From assembly GCA_003013855.2 (NCBI GenBank), contig PVNU02002828.1, positions 268,501 to 332,500 of the forward strand: DNA of 64,000 nucleotides, in the 5' to 3' direction. The translations under genes and the position numbers were made by a program. Below, one piece after another: positions 31,321 to 44,095 of the stretch (position 1 is the stretch's first letter; the number at the start of each line of letters is the position of its first letter). The notes beneath the pieces were generated by a model, which did not search any database, was not told the origin of the DNA, and saw nothing but the letters and a program-made list of their open reading frames with translations. Origin of the DNA: Liriodendron chinense. Its lineage: Eukaryota > Streptophyta > Magnoliopsida > Magnoliales > Magnoliaceae.

Positions 31321-32060
31321 CGTTAGATGTACCCAAAAAAAATGTACGGTGGGCCATTGGCACACATAAAGATTTTCCATTTTACTTACCATTTATTAAA
31401 CAATAGGTTAATAGCCTACGGGACTACCCGGAGGTGCATTGGAGCGCAAACACATTGATCGGAACCGTTCAACTGGAAGTCCCAACAATAGATGGCTGTG
31501 ATGCACTGATCAGACAATCCTCACGGTATTTCCTGGTATCTCAAAGTTCCCACTGCATGATAAATGGCTAGGATCTCACATATGCACAATCAGTTGCATT
31601 TTGTAGCATGCTTGTGTCGGTCCGCAGTACCATAGATTTGGACAGGACGCCGGAGCACGTTTTAGCTGCCTGTTTAACTCGGCTTAATAGCAAATAATCG
31701 TAATTAAATCGGCGACTAATATGCTCCTTTTTTTTTTCTCGTGGAAATTGAAATTTGGACTCTTATTCGGCAGTGGCCCCTCCAGATCCGAAGTCGGTGC
31801 CGGAAAATCTCTGTGGGCCCCACCATGATGTATGTGTTTTATCCACGCCGTCCATCCATTAGGGCATGAGCCTAAAAATGAGGGCCCACCCTCAGCAATC
31901 AGAATGGTAGAAATAGAGTCACCAATTTGGATTGCAATGATTTCTTAGGTTAGTCAATCTTTTTACTTTCAATGGTCAGGATTGCAATGATTTCTTTGGT
32001 TAGTCAATCTGGGCTACCCGATGGATGGTTCTGATCACAGTGGGTTGGCACGTGTATGGT
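31321..32060. other. Intergenic with a partial snap-back arm
   Basis: 31,750-31,905 carries TATTCGGCAGTGGCCCCTCC and GGGCCCCACCATGATGTATG with CCACGCCGTCCATCC, a left arm lacking its partner. A 34-bp phrase (GATTGCAATGATTTCTT and following) is duplicated at 31,930 and 31,979. No gene is seen. Confidence 0.45.
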
Positions 32061-32600
32061 GTCTGGTAGAGTGTGATGGATGATACGCAGGCAATTAGAA
32101 ATTACAAAAATTGTACACGTGGCAAACAATTGAGTGAAATTAAACTGCCAAAAATTTCCCAGTTTAGATGTAGCATGAACAAAAAATTCCAGTTATTTAA
32201 TTGTCTAATTATCCGATTGGGGTCATTAATTGGACGGCTGAAAATGAAAAATATCCAACGGTCCTACTTCCACAAACAAGTGTCCACGATCAGAAGTTAG
32301 AATTATTCCACCAATCTGATTTTGGGACCGTGAATTAGAGACGGTGGGTCCCACAATTTAGTTGGTTTATATGCCACATTTACAAGTTCTTAGTGCCTGT
32401 GTATCAAGTATTATAAGCATCCAGAGTATCATATCTATCCTCTTTATTTTCAGAGGTTCGGTGGGAAGACAGCTGGCGGAATCTTACTGGCTGTCTTATC
32501 TACTATTATCTTCTGACACGTGTCACTGTCCCAACCATTATTTTTGGATTAGCAGTACCTAATCTGATAATCAGTGTTTAATTAAAGGAAGATGATATGG
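32061..32600. repeat. Dispersed non-coding repeat copy
   Basis: This is the most complete copy of the family that recurs at 36,740-37,590, 26,400-26,760 and 1,150-1,440. It includes ACACGTGGCAAACAATTGAG, ACAAACAAGTGTCCACGATC, CTGATTTTGGGACCGTGAAT and TAGTGCCTGTGTATCAAGTA. Confidence 0.6.
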
Positions 32601-35600
32601 TAGAACGCGAGGAACCGGTATTTAATTCTGCCATCTCTCACATTACATACGTGGTAACGTAATGAATTAATTAGGGCCGTCCATCTACTGGGTCATGTAA
32701 TGGATGGCTTATGTGTTGAAAAATTAAAACTATTAATAGATCATATGAGTTACTTTACTTCATTTTCCACAATAAATATTGAACGTTCATCTTTGGGGCT
32801 CACTGTTCAGATGGATAGGATTCTTCAATCCATGTTTACTTTGAGCCATTTTAGTATAAAAAGTAGGACTAACTAGATGGACGGCTCGGATTTATACATA
32901 ACCCTACCACATGTACAGTGGAGAGGTGGTCTACCTGGTTCTGGTGCATCCAGCTCTACCGCATTAATTAAAAAATATAAGCAAGATTGTGCGCTGAGCG
33001 GCTACAATAACTTAATGACGTTTGCTAAGCTACACGGCCCCTTCTCCATACGCAACTTTACAAGAATCGCACGTGCCAACATGGCATGTATGCATGGAAT
33101 CCGAACGGTACATAAAGTGGGCCACACCATGAAGACGATTATATGAAAAGATCAGATTACTATACCTGCCAACGGGACTACAATTAGACTTTGAATCTAT
33201 ACCGTTGAAAATTTTATTTGAACCGTCTATTCGTTTTCTACAAGAGTGACCCATTTGATGAATGAACCAGATTGATATTTGCATGTGGTGATATAGACTT
33301 TGTGGGCCACCTTATGAACTGATCTGATGTATGGTACACTTGCCAGGTTAACGTGTATTCTGTCTGTAAGTGGGAGAGGGTGCATGTAGTGCTTGCAAAG
33401 CTAATATATATAATAATAGATTAATCGTGACCGACCAAGCTTCCCAATTATTATTTTTTAATAATTTAATTAATATTTAAGTCTAATTTCTTCAATTTTA
33501 TTATTTTAATAATTCCCATCTCATTTGGTTTTTCTTTTGTCTCGGAATTTCAGGGGAAGAACTGGTACCATACAGGTAAGGTAAAACTGCTTGTGGCACC
33601 TCGCCATCTTTTCTTCCAACGTTTATCTTTTGTAGGGCATCAGTACCATGAAAACTGTAGGCCCCCCATGAATATCAACTGGGAAAAAAATCAAGATCTT
33701 CTGCATATCAGGTGGGCCACACTGTTGTAATCAATAGGAAACCATGGTCTGACTCAACATACAGGTGTGGCCCACCTAGTTAACGAATCAGTCTGATTTT
33801 CGAGAATGGTATCTTCATTGAGAAGCGTACTGTTTTCACGGCACTGATGTCCTACACAAGTGGCACGTTAGCAGGAAGGATGGTATAGCACCGTAGATTG
33901 TGGTACATTTGCCTGTATGAGACCAGCTCTCTTTCATCGAGGAGTACGTGCATCTACTCACCCACTCACCAATCAAAGGCATGTATTTTATGAACATGTT
34001 GGGGTCGAAATCCGGTCCCTCACACTTATTGGTGACGTCGGGTCTGCTCAATCCGATTCGACCGCCTTTAACCCGAGCACTAAGATATGTAAAAAGACTG
34101 CAAGTCTGCTACTGAGAACCAAGTAGTATAGTCGTCTATTCACTTACATGTAAAAGAAGCTAAGTTATTTTCAAAAGAGAGTGTTCAATTGATTTATTTT
34201 CCCTTTTAATTAATTCATTTTATTTTTTTAATAAAAAAAACGTGAGAATATAAGGAACGTAATTGCATTAATAAAAGATAATAAAATTTACAAAATAGAT
34301 CTAATCATCAATGTTCTATCAACTTGAGCATAGATAAAGAGAATTATACCACTTTTAAGCTAAATTGATTTAGTGTAGCAGTGTAGATGGATTGGATTAC
34401 ATTAAGGTAAGCTAAACTAAAACGATAAGCAACATAGTGCTATAGAATTATGTCATGTTGGGCTTGCGAGGACTCAAAGCTCATCTATTCTCCTCCTACG
34501 TATAAAAATCTTAGGTGATAGATGGAAAGAAATCTTTGTAGCCACCTTTTAGATTTGCTGATGTAGAAATAACTATCTAAACTTGTAAATAGCTATAGCT
34601 TATCATGCAACACCACGTATATTAATCATTTATCATGGGTTGGCAATTGGTTGCACACACGTCCTACTTCTACCATGCAAATGGGAATTATTCTCATAAT
34701 ATCACATGTAGTTGATTGTTATTCACTTTTTCGCTCGAAAATATTATGCATGGTGGAAATTGGTCAACTTGGTGTTATTGTTACATTGCTTCATGGCTCC
34801 TTAAAGAGTCTCACCATAACAATTTCTTTTATGTGATGTTATGATGTATTGGTCAAATCCATCGCTACCTATGACCATATTTTAGTCTGACACCTAATGT
34901 TGGTCATAAGGCCACTTTGGTGAGTAATTGACTACGCCATATGAGTGAAAGATGTGACATGCATCCCATGACAGTAAATAGGTAAACTAACCTTTTTTGG
35001 GCTAGTCATGATTTTCTGGACTTTGATAAATTCACCCATAAGAATAGTTGAAAAGATCTATCATTTGTCTCTTATATAGATCTCACTGCCACAATACATA
35101 TATGAGCCACTAATTTTAAACTTGACAGAGATCAAGCATAAACAAAATCGTGCATGGCTATGATATGGTGTATCAAGAACGTGTATGGCAATCGGCTTGT
35201 TGATGTGGTTGGGCACCATGTGGATGATCTAATATAAAAAATTGCAGGTAATGAACAATCTTATAACCATCCAATTACGCATGCTTGTTTTCATCTCAAT
35301 TGTTTTTTTTCAAACAATTGGTCGGATGGGATGGCATACTATGAATGTTGCCCTAATCAGGTCAATCCATTGTCAGGTGGGCCAAACTTGGGCAAGAAAA
35401 ATGAACGGCTAAAAAGAAAAAATATCCGGTCTTTTACATACAACGAATAAGTGCACGGCCAACCTGATGAGGGGACCACGCTAGATTTTTGAACAGGAAA
35501 CGTCACTTTGAGCCCCACGAAGTACACGTGGCAGATATCTAAGGCATGTCCATTTGGCACATTCATTGCATCTTTTTGAGAAAACTTTGATACTATGGCA

Positions 35601-35635
35601 GGTCGTGGATGATGCGCAGCTACCGTTTAATGGAC
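32601..35635. other. AT-rich intergenic DNA, no gene seen
   Basis: I found no coding exon, RNA gene or bounded transposon in this 3-kb stretch. Fragments of snap-back phrases appear (for example GGTGGGCCACACTGTTGTAA near 33,710). 33,440-33,530 and 34,190-34,290 are strongly AT-rich. Confidence 0.4.
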
Positions 35636-36680
35636 TCAGATTCGGCAGCGAACCGAGGTCAGTATTGGTCGGTCCTCTGTGGGCCCTACCGTGATGTATA
35701 TGTTTTATCCACGCCGTCCATCCATTTTTCCTGCTCATTTTAGGATGTGAACTGAAAAATGAGGCAGATTCAAATATCAGGTGGATCACACCACAGAAAA
35801 AAGAGGTGATTGTACGCCCGTTAAAACTTCTTGGGGCCACGTTAGTTTTGAATCAAGTTGATATTGTGTTTTCCCTTCATCCAGACCTTATGAACAGGCT
35901 GGATGGAAAGTAAGGACACGGATTAGCTACGGACGACTTCAGTAGCTATCTCACTGCCTAAAGTGACATCATCAGGTTGCCCATTGGGCTCCACCCTGAT
36001 ATATTTGTTGTATCCACACTGTCCATCCATTTAGAGAGATCATTCTAAGGCACAAGCCAAAGAATGAGGCAGATTCAAAGCTCAAGTGAACCCCAAGACA
36101 GAAAACAATGGAGATTCAATGCTTACCATTAAAAACTTCTTGAGGCCACAGAAGTTTTCAATCAAGCTGATGTTGTGTTTTCCCTCCGTTCATATCTGTG
36201 TGAACTTATGAACAGGTGGAATCTCAAATAAACGTCATGGTGGGCCCTAGGAGATCACTGTCCCCACTGTTTTCTATGGTGGGGTCACTCGAGCATCGGA
36301 TCTGCCTCATGCTATTGGCTCATGTCCTAAAATGATCTCTCCAAGTGGATAGAAAGTGCAGATACAACACATACATCTTGGTATGGCCATGGAGCTTGCT
36401 GACGTCACTTCAATGGGGAGATAGCTGCTGAGGCTGGGCCGGGGAAGTAAACATTACGGTGGGCCTGAGAAGTGTTTAATGGTGGGCGTCCAATCACTGC
36501 TGTTTCCTATAACATGGTGCACCTGAGATTTAGATCTGCCTCATTTTTGGGCTCATGCCCTAAAATGAGCTGCAAAAATGGATAAACGGATAAAACACAT
36601 AAATCATGGTGGGCCCACATCACTGATCATTACTCACCTTGGTACTGGAGGGGCCACCACTGAATCGAGTCCGTGTGAAA
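35636..36680. repeat. Nested pair of snap-back repeats
   Basis: The outer element begins ACTCAGATTCGGCAGCGAAC and ends GGAGGGGCCACCACTGAATC. Its left core is TTATCCACGCCGTCCATCCA near 35,705. A second element (about 35,925-36,445) lies inside it, with outer ends GGATTAGCTACGGACGACTT / CAGTAGCTATCTC and GGGGAGATAGCTGCTGAGGC, plus TGACATCATC and TGACGTCACT modules. The outer element's right arm resumes at AACATTACGGTGGGCCTGAG. Confidence 0.8.
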
Positions 36681-36689
36681 TTGCCCGCC

Positions 36690-37590
36690 GCGTGGCATAA
36701 AAGTCGCTTAATATACCGTCCAAATCGTGGGTCCCAATTTAAATGGCTTATAAATCAGAAACTAAGCAGATTCGAATTTCAAACTGGCTGGTCGGTTGGC
36801 GGTCCAGATTAAAATATGAAGTAATGGTCCACATTCAACAAGAAAATGACCATTAATCAGAGGTCAGGATAGTTCAATCACTCTTCCTTTCCCAGAGCGA
36901 TCTATTTACAACGGGTCCCACAATTTCGGCTCTTTCACTTGAGTTGATGCATACCACGTATACAATTTCTGTGTGCATGTGTATCAAGCATCACACTCTA
37001 CCAGAGTATCAAACCACTCGCCAGCCTCTTTACCGGCCATCACTCTGTCGGTAGGTGTAAAAAGCTCCAGCGCCAAAAGTTCAGGTGAATATTATCAAAT
37101 CTCTAATCAAGTGCGGACAATGATGGGAAGTGGGCCACAGTCGATCCACCTCCCTAAAAGTCTTAGCACGTGGGGCCCACTCCTTTTCCCCATCTGATCG
37201 TCGATTGGATGGCAGAACTTTTTGGTCCAAATCATTCCACACGTAGCTACCTTGAGTTGCTTTAATCTAGAAGTTTTTATATACTTGGTACCATGGACAG
37301 AGACAGACATTAACTATAGTAGTTATTTAAAGAGATGGATGTACATCAGCACTTTAAAATTATTAACAAATTGCATACGTGGCATATAAATAATTCATAT
37401 TAAACTGTCCAAACCATGGGCCAGGTTGGATGTATCATAAAAGAAAATTACCCTCATTTAATTATCTATTTATCGCATTGATGGATATTTTAGATGGTTT
37501 AGAATGAAAATATCAAATGGTCCAATTTTAACAAACAAGTGTCAACGAATCATAGGTTAAAATTGTTTAATTAATTTGATTTTGGGACCT
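36690..37590. repeat. Two copies of the dispersed non-coding repeat
   Basis: About 36,740-37,010 and 37,340-37,590 match parts of 32,061-32,600 (ACATTCAACAAGAAAATGAC, TGCATGTGTATCAAGCATCA, AACAAACAAGTGTCAACGAA, TTTGATTTTGGGACC). Confidence 0.5.
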
Positions 37591-37594
37591 AGGC

Positions 37595-37639
37595 GCCCCC
37601 CCCCCCCCCCCCCAACACACACACACACACACACACACA
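37595..37639. repeat. Poly(C) run followed by (AC)n
   Basis: About 19 C residues are followed by an AC dinucleotide run of about 26 nt. Such a junction is prone to sequencing or assembly error. Confidence 0.9.
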
Positions 37640-37642
37640 ATT

Positions 37643-37669
37643 GACCTCGTGGGAGCTTCCCATGAGGTC
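37643..37669. repeat. Short perfect-looking hairpin GACCTCGTGGGAGC/TTCCCATGAGGTC
   Basis: This 27-nt near-palindrome lies just outside the giant inverted repeat. A related hairpin (AATGGGAAGCTCCCATGAGA) is at about 61,255. Confidence 0.7.
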
Positions 37670-38302
37670 GAGCTGTGTGCATGCCCGGCTCGACCGCTAG
37701 GCAGTTTAGGCGGTCGTCTAAGGCCTCCGATGGAGTGAGGCCTCATGTTTTAGGGTGGACACACCACAAGAACGGTGGGGATGATGATGTCCACAGTTGA
37801 AACCTTCCTAAGCCCTGCAATGATGTTTATTTGTCATCCAACCTGCCCTTATGACAAACTGCCCATGAAGTCACACAGATATGGATGGAGGAAAAAAATA
37901 TCAGCTTGATCCAAATCTCATGTGGCCTTAGGAAATTTTCAACAGTAGGTGTTCAATTCACATTTTTATTTTTATTTTATTATTATTATTTTTTTTTGTG
38001 GTATGGCCCACTTCAGCTATGCTTGAATTTTAGGCCCACGCCTTAAAATGAGCTGGGAAAACAGATACACGTGTTACAGTGGCTTCATGGAGTTTCCTCA
38101 ATATGCTACAGTGTAGTCTACTGAGTTGCTCAGTATGCATTCCGCTTCCATGATCTGGATGCAGCTGCAACGCCCTATTCCAGTGGGCCCATTGGATACA
38201 GATTGTGAGAGCGGTTTAGTTGTGGTCCTGACTGTGGGGCCCACCTTGATATATGTATTTCATATCCACGCCATCCATCTGTTTTGCCAGCTCACTTTAG
38301 TA

Positions 38303-38863
38303 TAGGGGTGCACATGGAATCGGTAAACCAGACCAGAACTGGTTAGTTCGATTCGGTTCGGTTCGGTTAGGTCTGGTTTTGAAGCGCACCGGTTCCGATT
38401 CTGGCTTCGAAAAATCAAAGTACTAGTTAGTTTGGTCCGGTTCTCATATGGGATTTTGTAGAACTGAACCGGACCATGGAATCAAATCATGGAACTGAAC
38501 CCTAGAACCGAACTTTAGGTGTTCAACCCTCACTGTTTCATGTCGAGTGGTGCACTTAAAATTTGGATCTATCTAATTTTTTTTTTTAATGTGGCCCACC
38601 TAAACTTTGCCTAGCAATGAGGATGTATAGTGTAGATCTAATAAACACATTGCATTGCATCAAGGAATCCAACGCAGTTGAGCTGGATGATAAGAAGCCT
38701 CGAACCATGGAACCAAATCGAAATTGAACCGGTTTTTACGGTCCGATTCTGGTTTGGTTCTAAGGTGCTAACAGTCCGGTTCCAGATTTTCTCGAACTGT
38801 TGGGAATGGTTCGGTTCCGATTTTACCCCAGAACTGGACCGAACCGAACCATGTGCAGCCCTA
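38303..38863 (-). mobile_element. hAT MITE, left-arm copy of the giant inverted repeat
   Basis: It starts TAGGGGTGCACATGGAATCG and ends CCATGTGCAGCCCTA, with GGTTCGGTTCGG-rich subterminal sequence. The flanks CTTTAGTA and CTTTAACG are decayed versions of CTTTAGCG, the complement of the CGCTAAAG duplication seen around the right-arm copies. It is the same insertion seen in opposite orientation. Confidence 0.85.
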
Positions 38864-40555
38864 CTTTAACGCACGATGCCAAAAATAAGCATATCCAAAT
38901 CTCAAGTGCACTACACCATAGGAAGCAATGGCTATTGAATGCTCAACATTAAGAATTCCTAAGGGCCACTGTAATGTTTATTTTCCATCTAACCTGTTGG
39001 TAAGGTTACACCGACGTGGATGAAGGGAAAAAAAAAAAAAAAGCTTGATCCAAAAATTGTCCCACATAAAAGTTTTTAATATTTAATCACCATTGCTTCC
39101 TTATGTGTTGTCCACCTGAGATATGTATTTGATTTGTTTTTGTGATCATGACCTAAAATAGCATGACAAAATAGATGTATGGTGTGGATATACAATACAT
39201 GCAATAAGGTGGGCCCATGTTCAGGGCCGCATTGTGTTGAGTATGGCCTGGGGGCACCTGATCTGTCCCAAGAAGTGCCTACTGACACTGCTCTTTAGGC
39301 CTGCCATGATGCATGTGTATTATCTGCACCATCCATCCATTTTGCCACCTCATTTTAAGGTATGGGCCCAAATACAAGGGGATCAAAATCTCAAGTAGGC
39401 TATACCACAAAAAAATGAAACTTTTTCTTTATTTAAAGTATTAATAAAATTAATATTAATTAAAATTAATAATTATATATAATAAAAAATACTGTGAAAA
39501 AGGAATAAATTAAAAGGCATTTAGTTATTGGAGAAGGCCTTTTCCAACTACTATGAACGGTCAGATGAGTGCATGGATAAAATGAAAATGGTAACGGAGA
39601 CGGTGCCCTAAAATGAGCTGGAAAAATTTATGGAGGGTATAGATACACAAAACATACATTTAAGTTGAGGCAGGATGTGGATTGCCTACTAACATTGCCC
39701 AGCTCCGTGGGCCTTGCAATGATGTTTGAGTTTTATCCACACTGTCCATCCATTTTGGATTATTATGTTAGGGTCATGAGGCTACAAAATGAGGCAGATC
39801 CAAATTTAAGGTGGACCACACCACGGGAAAATAGTGGTGATTGAACTCCTATTATTAAAAACTATCTACAGCCCAGTGTGATGTTTATTTGCCATTCAAC
39901 TTGTTAACAGACCTGAATGAAGGGAAAACAAACATCAGCTTGATCCAAAACTTTTGTGGGCCCCAAAAAGTTTTTAATGCCAGGCGTTCATTCATTGATA
40001 TTTTCTTGTAATATGGTCCACTTGAGATTTTGATCACGCTTATATTTAGGGCCGTACCTTAAAATGAGGTGGCAAAATGGATGGATGGTGCAAATAATAC
40101 ACATGCATCATGGCGGGCCTAAAGAGCAGTGTCAGTACGTAGGCACTCCCTAAGACAGATCAGGTGCCCCGGCCATACCCAAAATGGTGAGGCCTTGAAC
40201 ATGGGCCCACCTTATTGCATGTATTGTGTATCCACACCGTACATCTATTTTGTTATACTATTTTAGGTGATGATCACAAAAACAAATCAGATGCATATCT
40301 TAGGTGGATGACACATAGGAAACAATGGTGATTAAATATTAAAAACTTTTATGTGAGACAATTTTTGGGTCAAGCTTATATTCAATTTGTTCCCTTCATC
40401 CACGTGGGTGTGACATTACCAACAGGTTAGATGGCAAATAAACATTACAGTGGCCCTAAGGAATTTTTAATGCCGAGCATTCAATAGCCATTGCTTCCTA
40501 TGGTGTGGTGCACTTGAGATTTGGATATGCTTATTTTTGGCATCATGCGCTAAAG

Positions 40556-41103
40556 TAGGGGTGCACATGGTCCGGTTCGGTCCAGTTCTAGGGTGAAACT
40601 GAAATTGAATCATTCCCAACAGTTTCAGATAATTCGAAACAGAAGTCGGACCGTTAGCACCTTAAAACCGAACCGGAACCAGACCGTAAAAACCGGTTCA
40701 ATTTCGATTCGGTTCCATGGCTCGGGGATTCTTATAATCCAACTCAATTGCATTGGATTCCTTAATGTAATGCAATATGTTCATTAGATCTACACCATAT
40801 ATCCTCATTGCTAGGCAATGTTTAGGCGGACCACATTAAAAAAATCAGATAGATCTAAATTTTAAGTGCACTACTCAGTGAGGGTTGAACACCCAAAGTT
40901 CGGTTCTAGGGTTTGTTTCCATGGTTTGGTTTTATGGTCCGGTTCGGTTCTACAAAATCTCAAACCGAGAACTGAACCGAACTGAACTAACCGGTTCTTT
41001 GATTTTCGGAACCAGAATCGAAACCGATGCGCTTCAGAACTGAATCGAACTGAACTAAATTAACCGGTTCTGGTCCAGTTTACCAGTTCCATGTGCACCC
41101 CTA
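40556..41103 (+). mobile_element. hAT MITE with 8-bp target duplication
   Basis: The termini TAGGGGTGCACATGG and CCATGTGCACCCCTA form a 15-bp inverted repeat. The 8-bp duplication CGCTAAAG lies at 40,548-40,555 and 41,104-41,111. It is 548 bp, with GGTTCGGTTC/GAACCGAACC-rich, non-coding sequence. Confidence 0.92.
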
Positions 41104-41730
41104 CGCTAAAGTGAGCTGGCAAAACAGATGGATGGCGTGGATATGAAATACATATATCAAGGTGGGCCCCACAGTCAGGGTCACAACTAAACCGCTCTCG
41201 CAATCTGTATCCAATGGGCCCACTAGAATCGAGCGCTGCGGCTGTAGTCGGATCATGGACGTAGATTGCATACTGAGCAACTCGATACACTACAGCTCAT
41301 CCACACTACAACACTTCCTAGGACAGATCAGGTGGCCCCAGGCCATACTCAACACAGTGCGACCCTGAACATGGGCCCACCTTATTGCATGTATTGTATA
41401 TCCACACCATACATCTATTTTGTCATACTATTTTAGGTCATGATCACAAAAACAAATCAAATACATATCTCAGGTGGACGGCACATAACGAAACAATGGT
41501 GATTAAATATTAAAAACTTTTATGTGGGACAATTTTTGGATCAAGTTTTTTTTTTTTTTTTTCTCTCCCTTCATCCACGTCGGTGTGACCTTACCAACAG
41601 GTTAGATGGAAAGCAAACATTACAGTGGCCCTTAGGAATTTTTAATGTTGAGCATTCAATAGCCATTGCTTCCTATGGTGTGGTGCACTTGAGATTTGGA
41701 TCTGCTAATTTTTGGCATCATGCGCTAAAG

Positions 41731-42294
41731 TAGGGGTGCACACGGTTCGGTTCGGTCCAGTTCTGGGGTGAAATCGGAACTAAACCATTCCCAACGGTTC
41801 CAGAAAATTTGGAACTGGACCGTTAGCACCTTAGAACCAAACCAGAACTGGACCGTAAAAACTGATTCAGTTTTAATTTGGTTCCATGGTTCGAGGCTTC
41901 TTATAATCCAGCTCAATTGCCTTGGATTCCTTGATGCAATGAAATGTGTTTATTAGATCTACACTATACATCCTCATTGCTAGGCAATGTTTAGGTGGGC
42001 CACATTAAAAAAAATCAGATAGATCCAAATTTTAAGTGCACTACTCGATATGAAACAGTGAGGGTTGAACACCCAAAGTTCGGTTCTAGGGTTCAGTTCC
42101 ATGGTTTGGTTCTATGGTCCGGTTCGGTTCTACAAAATCCCAAACTGAGAACCGAACCAAACTAATCAGTTCTTTGATTTTTTGAAACCAGAATCGGAAC
42201 CGGTGTGCTTCAAAACCGAACTGAACCGAACCGAACCGAACCGAATCGATCTAACTAGTTCTGGTCTGGTTTACCGGTTCCATGTGCACTGCTA
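41731..42294 (+). mobile_element. hAT MITE, second tandem copy
   Basis: The insertion is the same as at 40,556 but carried in the second 1.17-kb unit. It starts TAGGGGTGCACACGG and ends CCATGTGCACTGCTA, flanked by CGCTAAAG (41,723-41,730) and CACTAAAG (42,295-42,302). Confidence 0.9.
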
Positions 42295-43004
42295 CACTAA
42301 AGTGAGCTGGCAAAACAGATGGATGGCGTGGATATGAAATACATATATCAAGGTGGGCCCCACAGTCAGGGCCCCAACTAAACCGCTCTCACAATCTGTA
42401 TCCAATGGGCCCACTGGAATCTGGCGCTACGGCTGCATCCGGATCATGGAAGTAAGAATGCATATTGAGCAACTCGGTACACTGCAGCGTATTGAGTAAA
42501 CTCTACGAGGCCACTGTAATACATGTGTCTTATCAATGCCGTCTATCTGTTTTACCAGCTCATTTTAAGGCATGGGCCTAAAATTCAAGCATAGTTCAAG
42601 TGGGCCATACCACAAAAAAAAAAAAAAAAAAAGTGAATTGAACACCCACCGTTGAAAATTTCCTAAGGCCACATGAGGTTTGGATCAAGCTGATATTTTT
42701 TTCCCTCCATCCATATCTGTGTGACTTTATGGGCAGGTTGGATGACAAATAAATATCATTGTGGGGCCTAGGAAGGTTTCAACTGTGGACATCATCATCC
42801 CCACCGTTCTTGTGGTGTGTTCACTTGTGCTTTGGATATGTTTCATTTTTGCTCATCCCTTAAAATGATCTAAAAAAATAGATAAATGGTGAGGACAGGA
42901 CATATACATTCATAGTGGGCCCTAAAATATGAGGCCTCACTCAACCACAGACCTTAAGCGACCGCCTAAACTGCCTAGCGGTTGAGCCGGGCCTGGGTGC
43001 ATCT

Positions 43005-44095
43005 CGATCGGGTTGGGTTGAACCTAACTTCGAGAGGACCCAACTCAGATTCCAACATGAAGTCTTCTTTAATTAATCACCTGACCCAAATACATGTGAT
43101 TATTCCCGACCCCGAACTAACCCAGCTTGAACTTTGGCAACCCAAACCCAACCTGAATTCAAATTGGGTTAGTGTTTTTCAACCCAAACCCAATTACCTG
43201 ATGACCTTGGCAGCCTGACCCAACCAAACTCAACCTGAACCCGGGTTGGGTCAGACGGGTACAGGTTGACCCGCACCCAAGTTTCATCCTTAATCCCAGG
43301 TGTGGCCCAACTCTTGGATGGTCATATCAATGTCCTCACGCTATGCATGTATGATAGAGATGGATGAACCTAACCGTCTTAAAATTAAATTAGTCCATGA
43401 AAGTATAACAATCATTGATAACATGTGAAACTTGTACGATGGTGATGGTATGGTAGGAACCCCAGATTATGAGCCGAAGAAAGTTCAGACAAGTGTACAT
43501 TTTTATTTATTGGATTGTTGAGTTAAAATTATGTGTTTAGGTTTGCAACGTGGTGGGGTTGAGGGCTAACCCAAGCCTAGTATGATCTTGGGAGGACCCA
43601 ACCCATATTCCACCCCGAAGTCTTCTTATTAGACCCAACCGAACCCAACTAGACTGGACCTGACTCAAATAAATGTGATTGTTCCCAACCTGACTTAACC
43701 TGACTGGAATTTGCTCAATCTAAACCCGGCCTGAATACAAATTGGGTTGGCATTTTTAAACCCAAACCCAACTAGAGGACCTTGACAACCTGACCTAACC
43801 CAACCCGAAGGTCAGGTTGACCTGAACCCAAGTTGCAGCCCTAATCCTTGGCCTAACTCTTAGATGGTCGTATCAATGTCCGCATGTATGATAGAGATGA
43901 ATGAACCTAAGCCATTCTAACTTTATTTCCCTCGTAAAATTAAACTGGGCTCATGAACGCATATCATTGATCAACATGTGAAACATGTATGGTGATGATG
44001 GCCTGATACAAACATTAGAATATGTGCTGAAGATCCATGTTTAGACAAGTGCACATTTTTATTTATTGGATTTTTGAGTTGATAATGTGATGAAT
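43005..44095 (+). repeat. ~550-bp tandem duplication, two diverged copies
   Basis: Copy 1 (43,005-43,545) and copy 2 (43,555-44,095) share, in order, GAGAGGACCCAACTCAGATT or its variant, CATGAAGTCTTCTT, ACCCAAACCCAA blocks, AACTCTTGGATGGTC, ATGTATGATAGAGATG and ACATTTTTATTTATTGGATT. The first half of each is GGTTGG/CCAACC-rich, like the hAT-like repeats elsewhere in the window. Non-coding. Confidence 0.8.

Larger units (their letters stand above)
40154..42490 (+). repeat. 1.17-kb direct tandem duplication in the right arm
   Basis: ACAGATCAGGTG begins the units at 40,154 and 41,323. Each contains a snap-back arm, the hAT MITE and a second arm ending TGGATATGAAATACATATAT. The two units differ by scattered substitutions and small indels, so the duplication is not recent. 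Confidence 0.88.
37683..42991. repeat. Giant 5.3-kb inverted repeat
   Basis: The left end GCCCGGCTCGACCGCTAGGC with AGTTTAGGCGGTCGTCTAAG is mirrored at the right end by CCGCCTAAACTGCCTAGCGG and TTGAGCCGGGC. Proceeding inward, successive left-arm blocks (37,730-38,100, then 38,104-39,280, then 39,280-39,380) find reverse-complement partners in the right arm (42,490-42,950, then 41,323-42,490 and again 40,154-41,322, then 40,050-40,150). The right arm holds one extra tandem copy of a 1.17-kb unit. The centre (about 39,400-40,040) is AT-rich plus a small snap-back arm. No gene was found in it. Confidence 0.88.
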
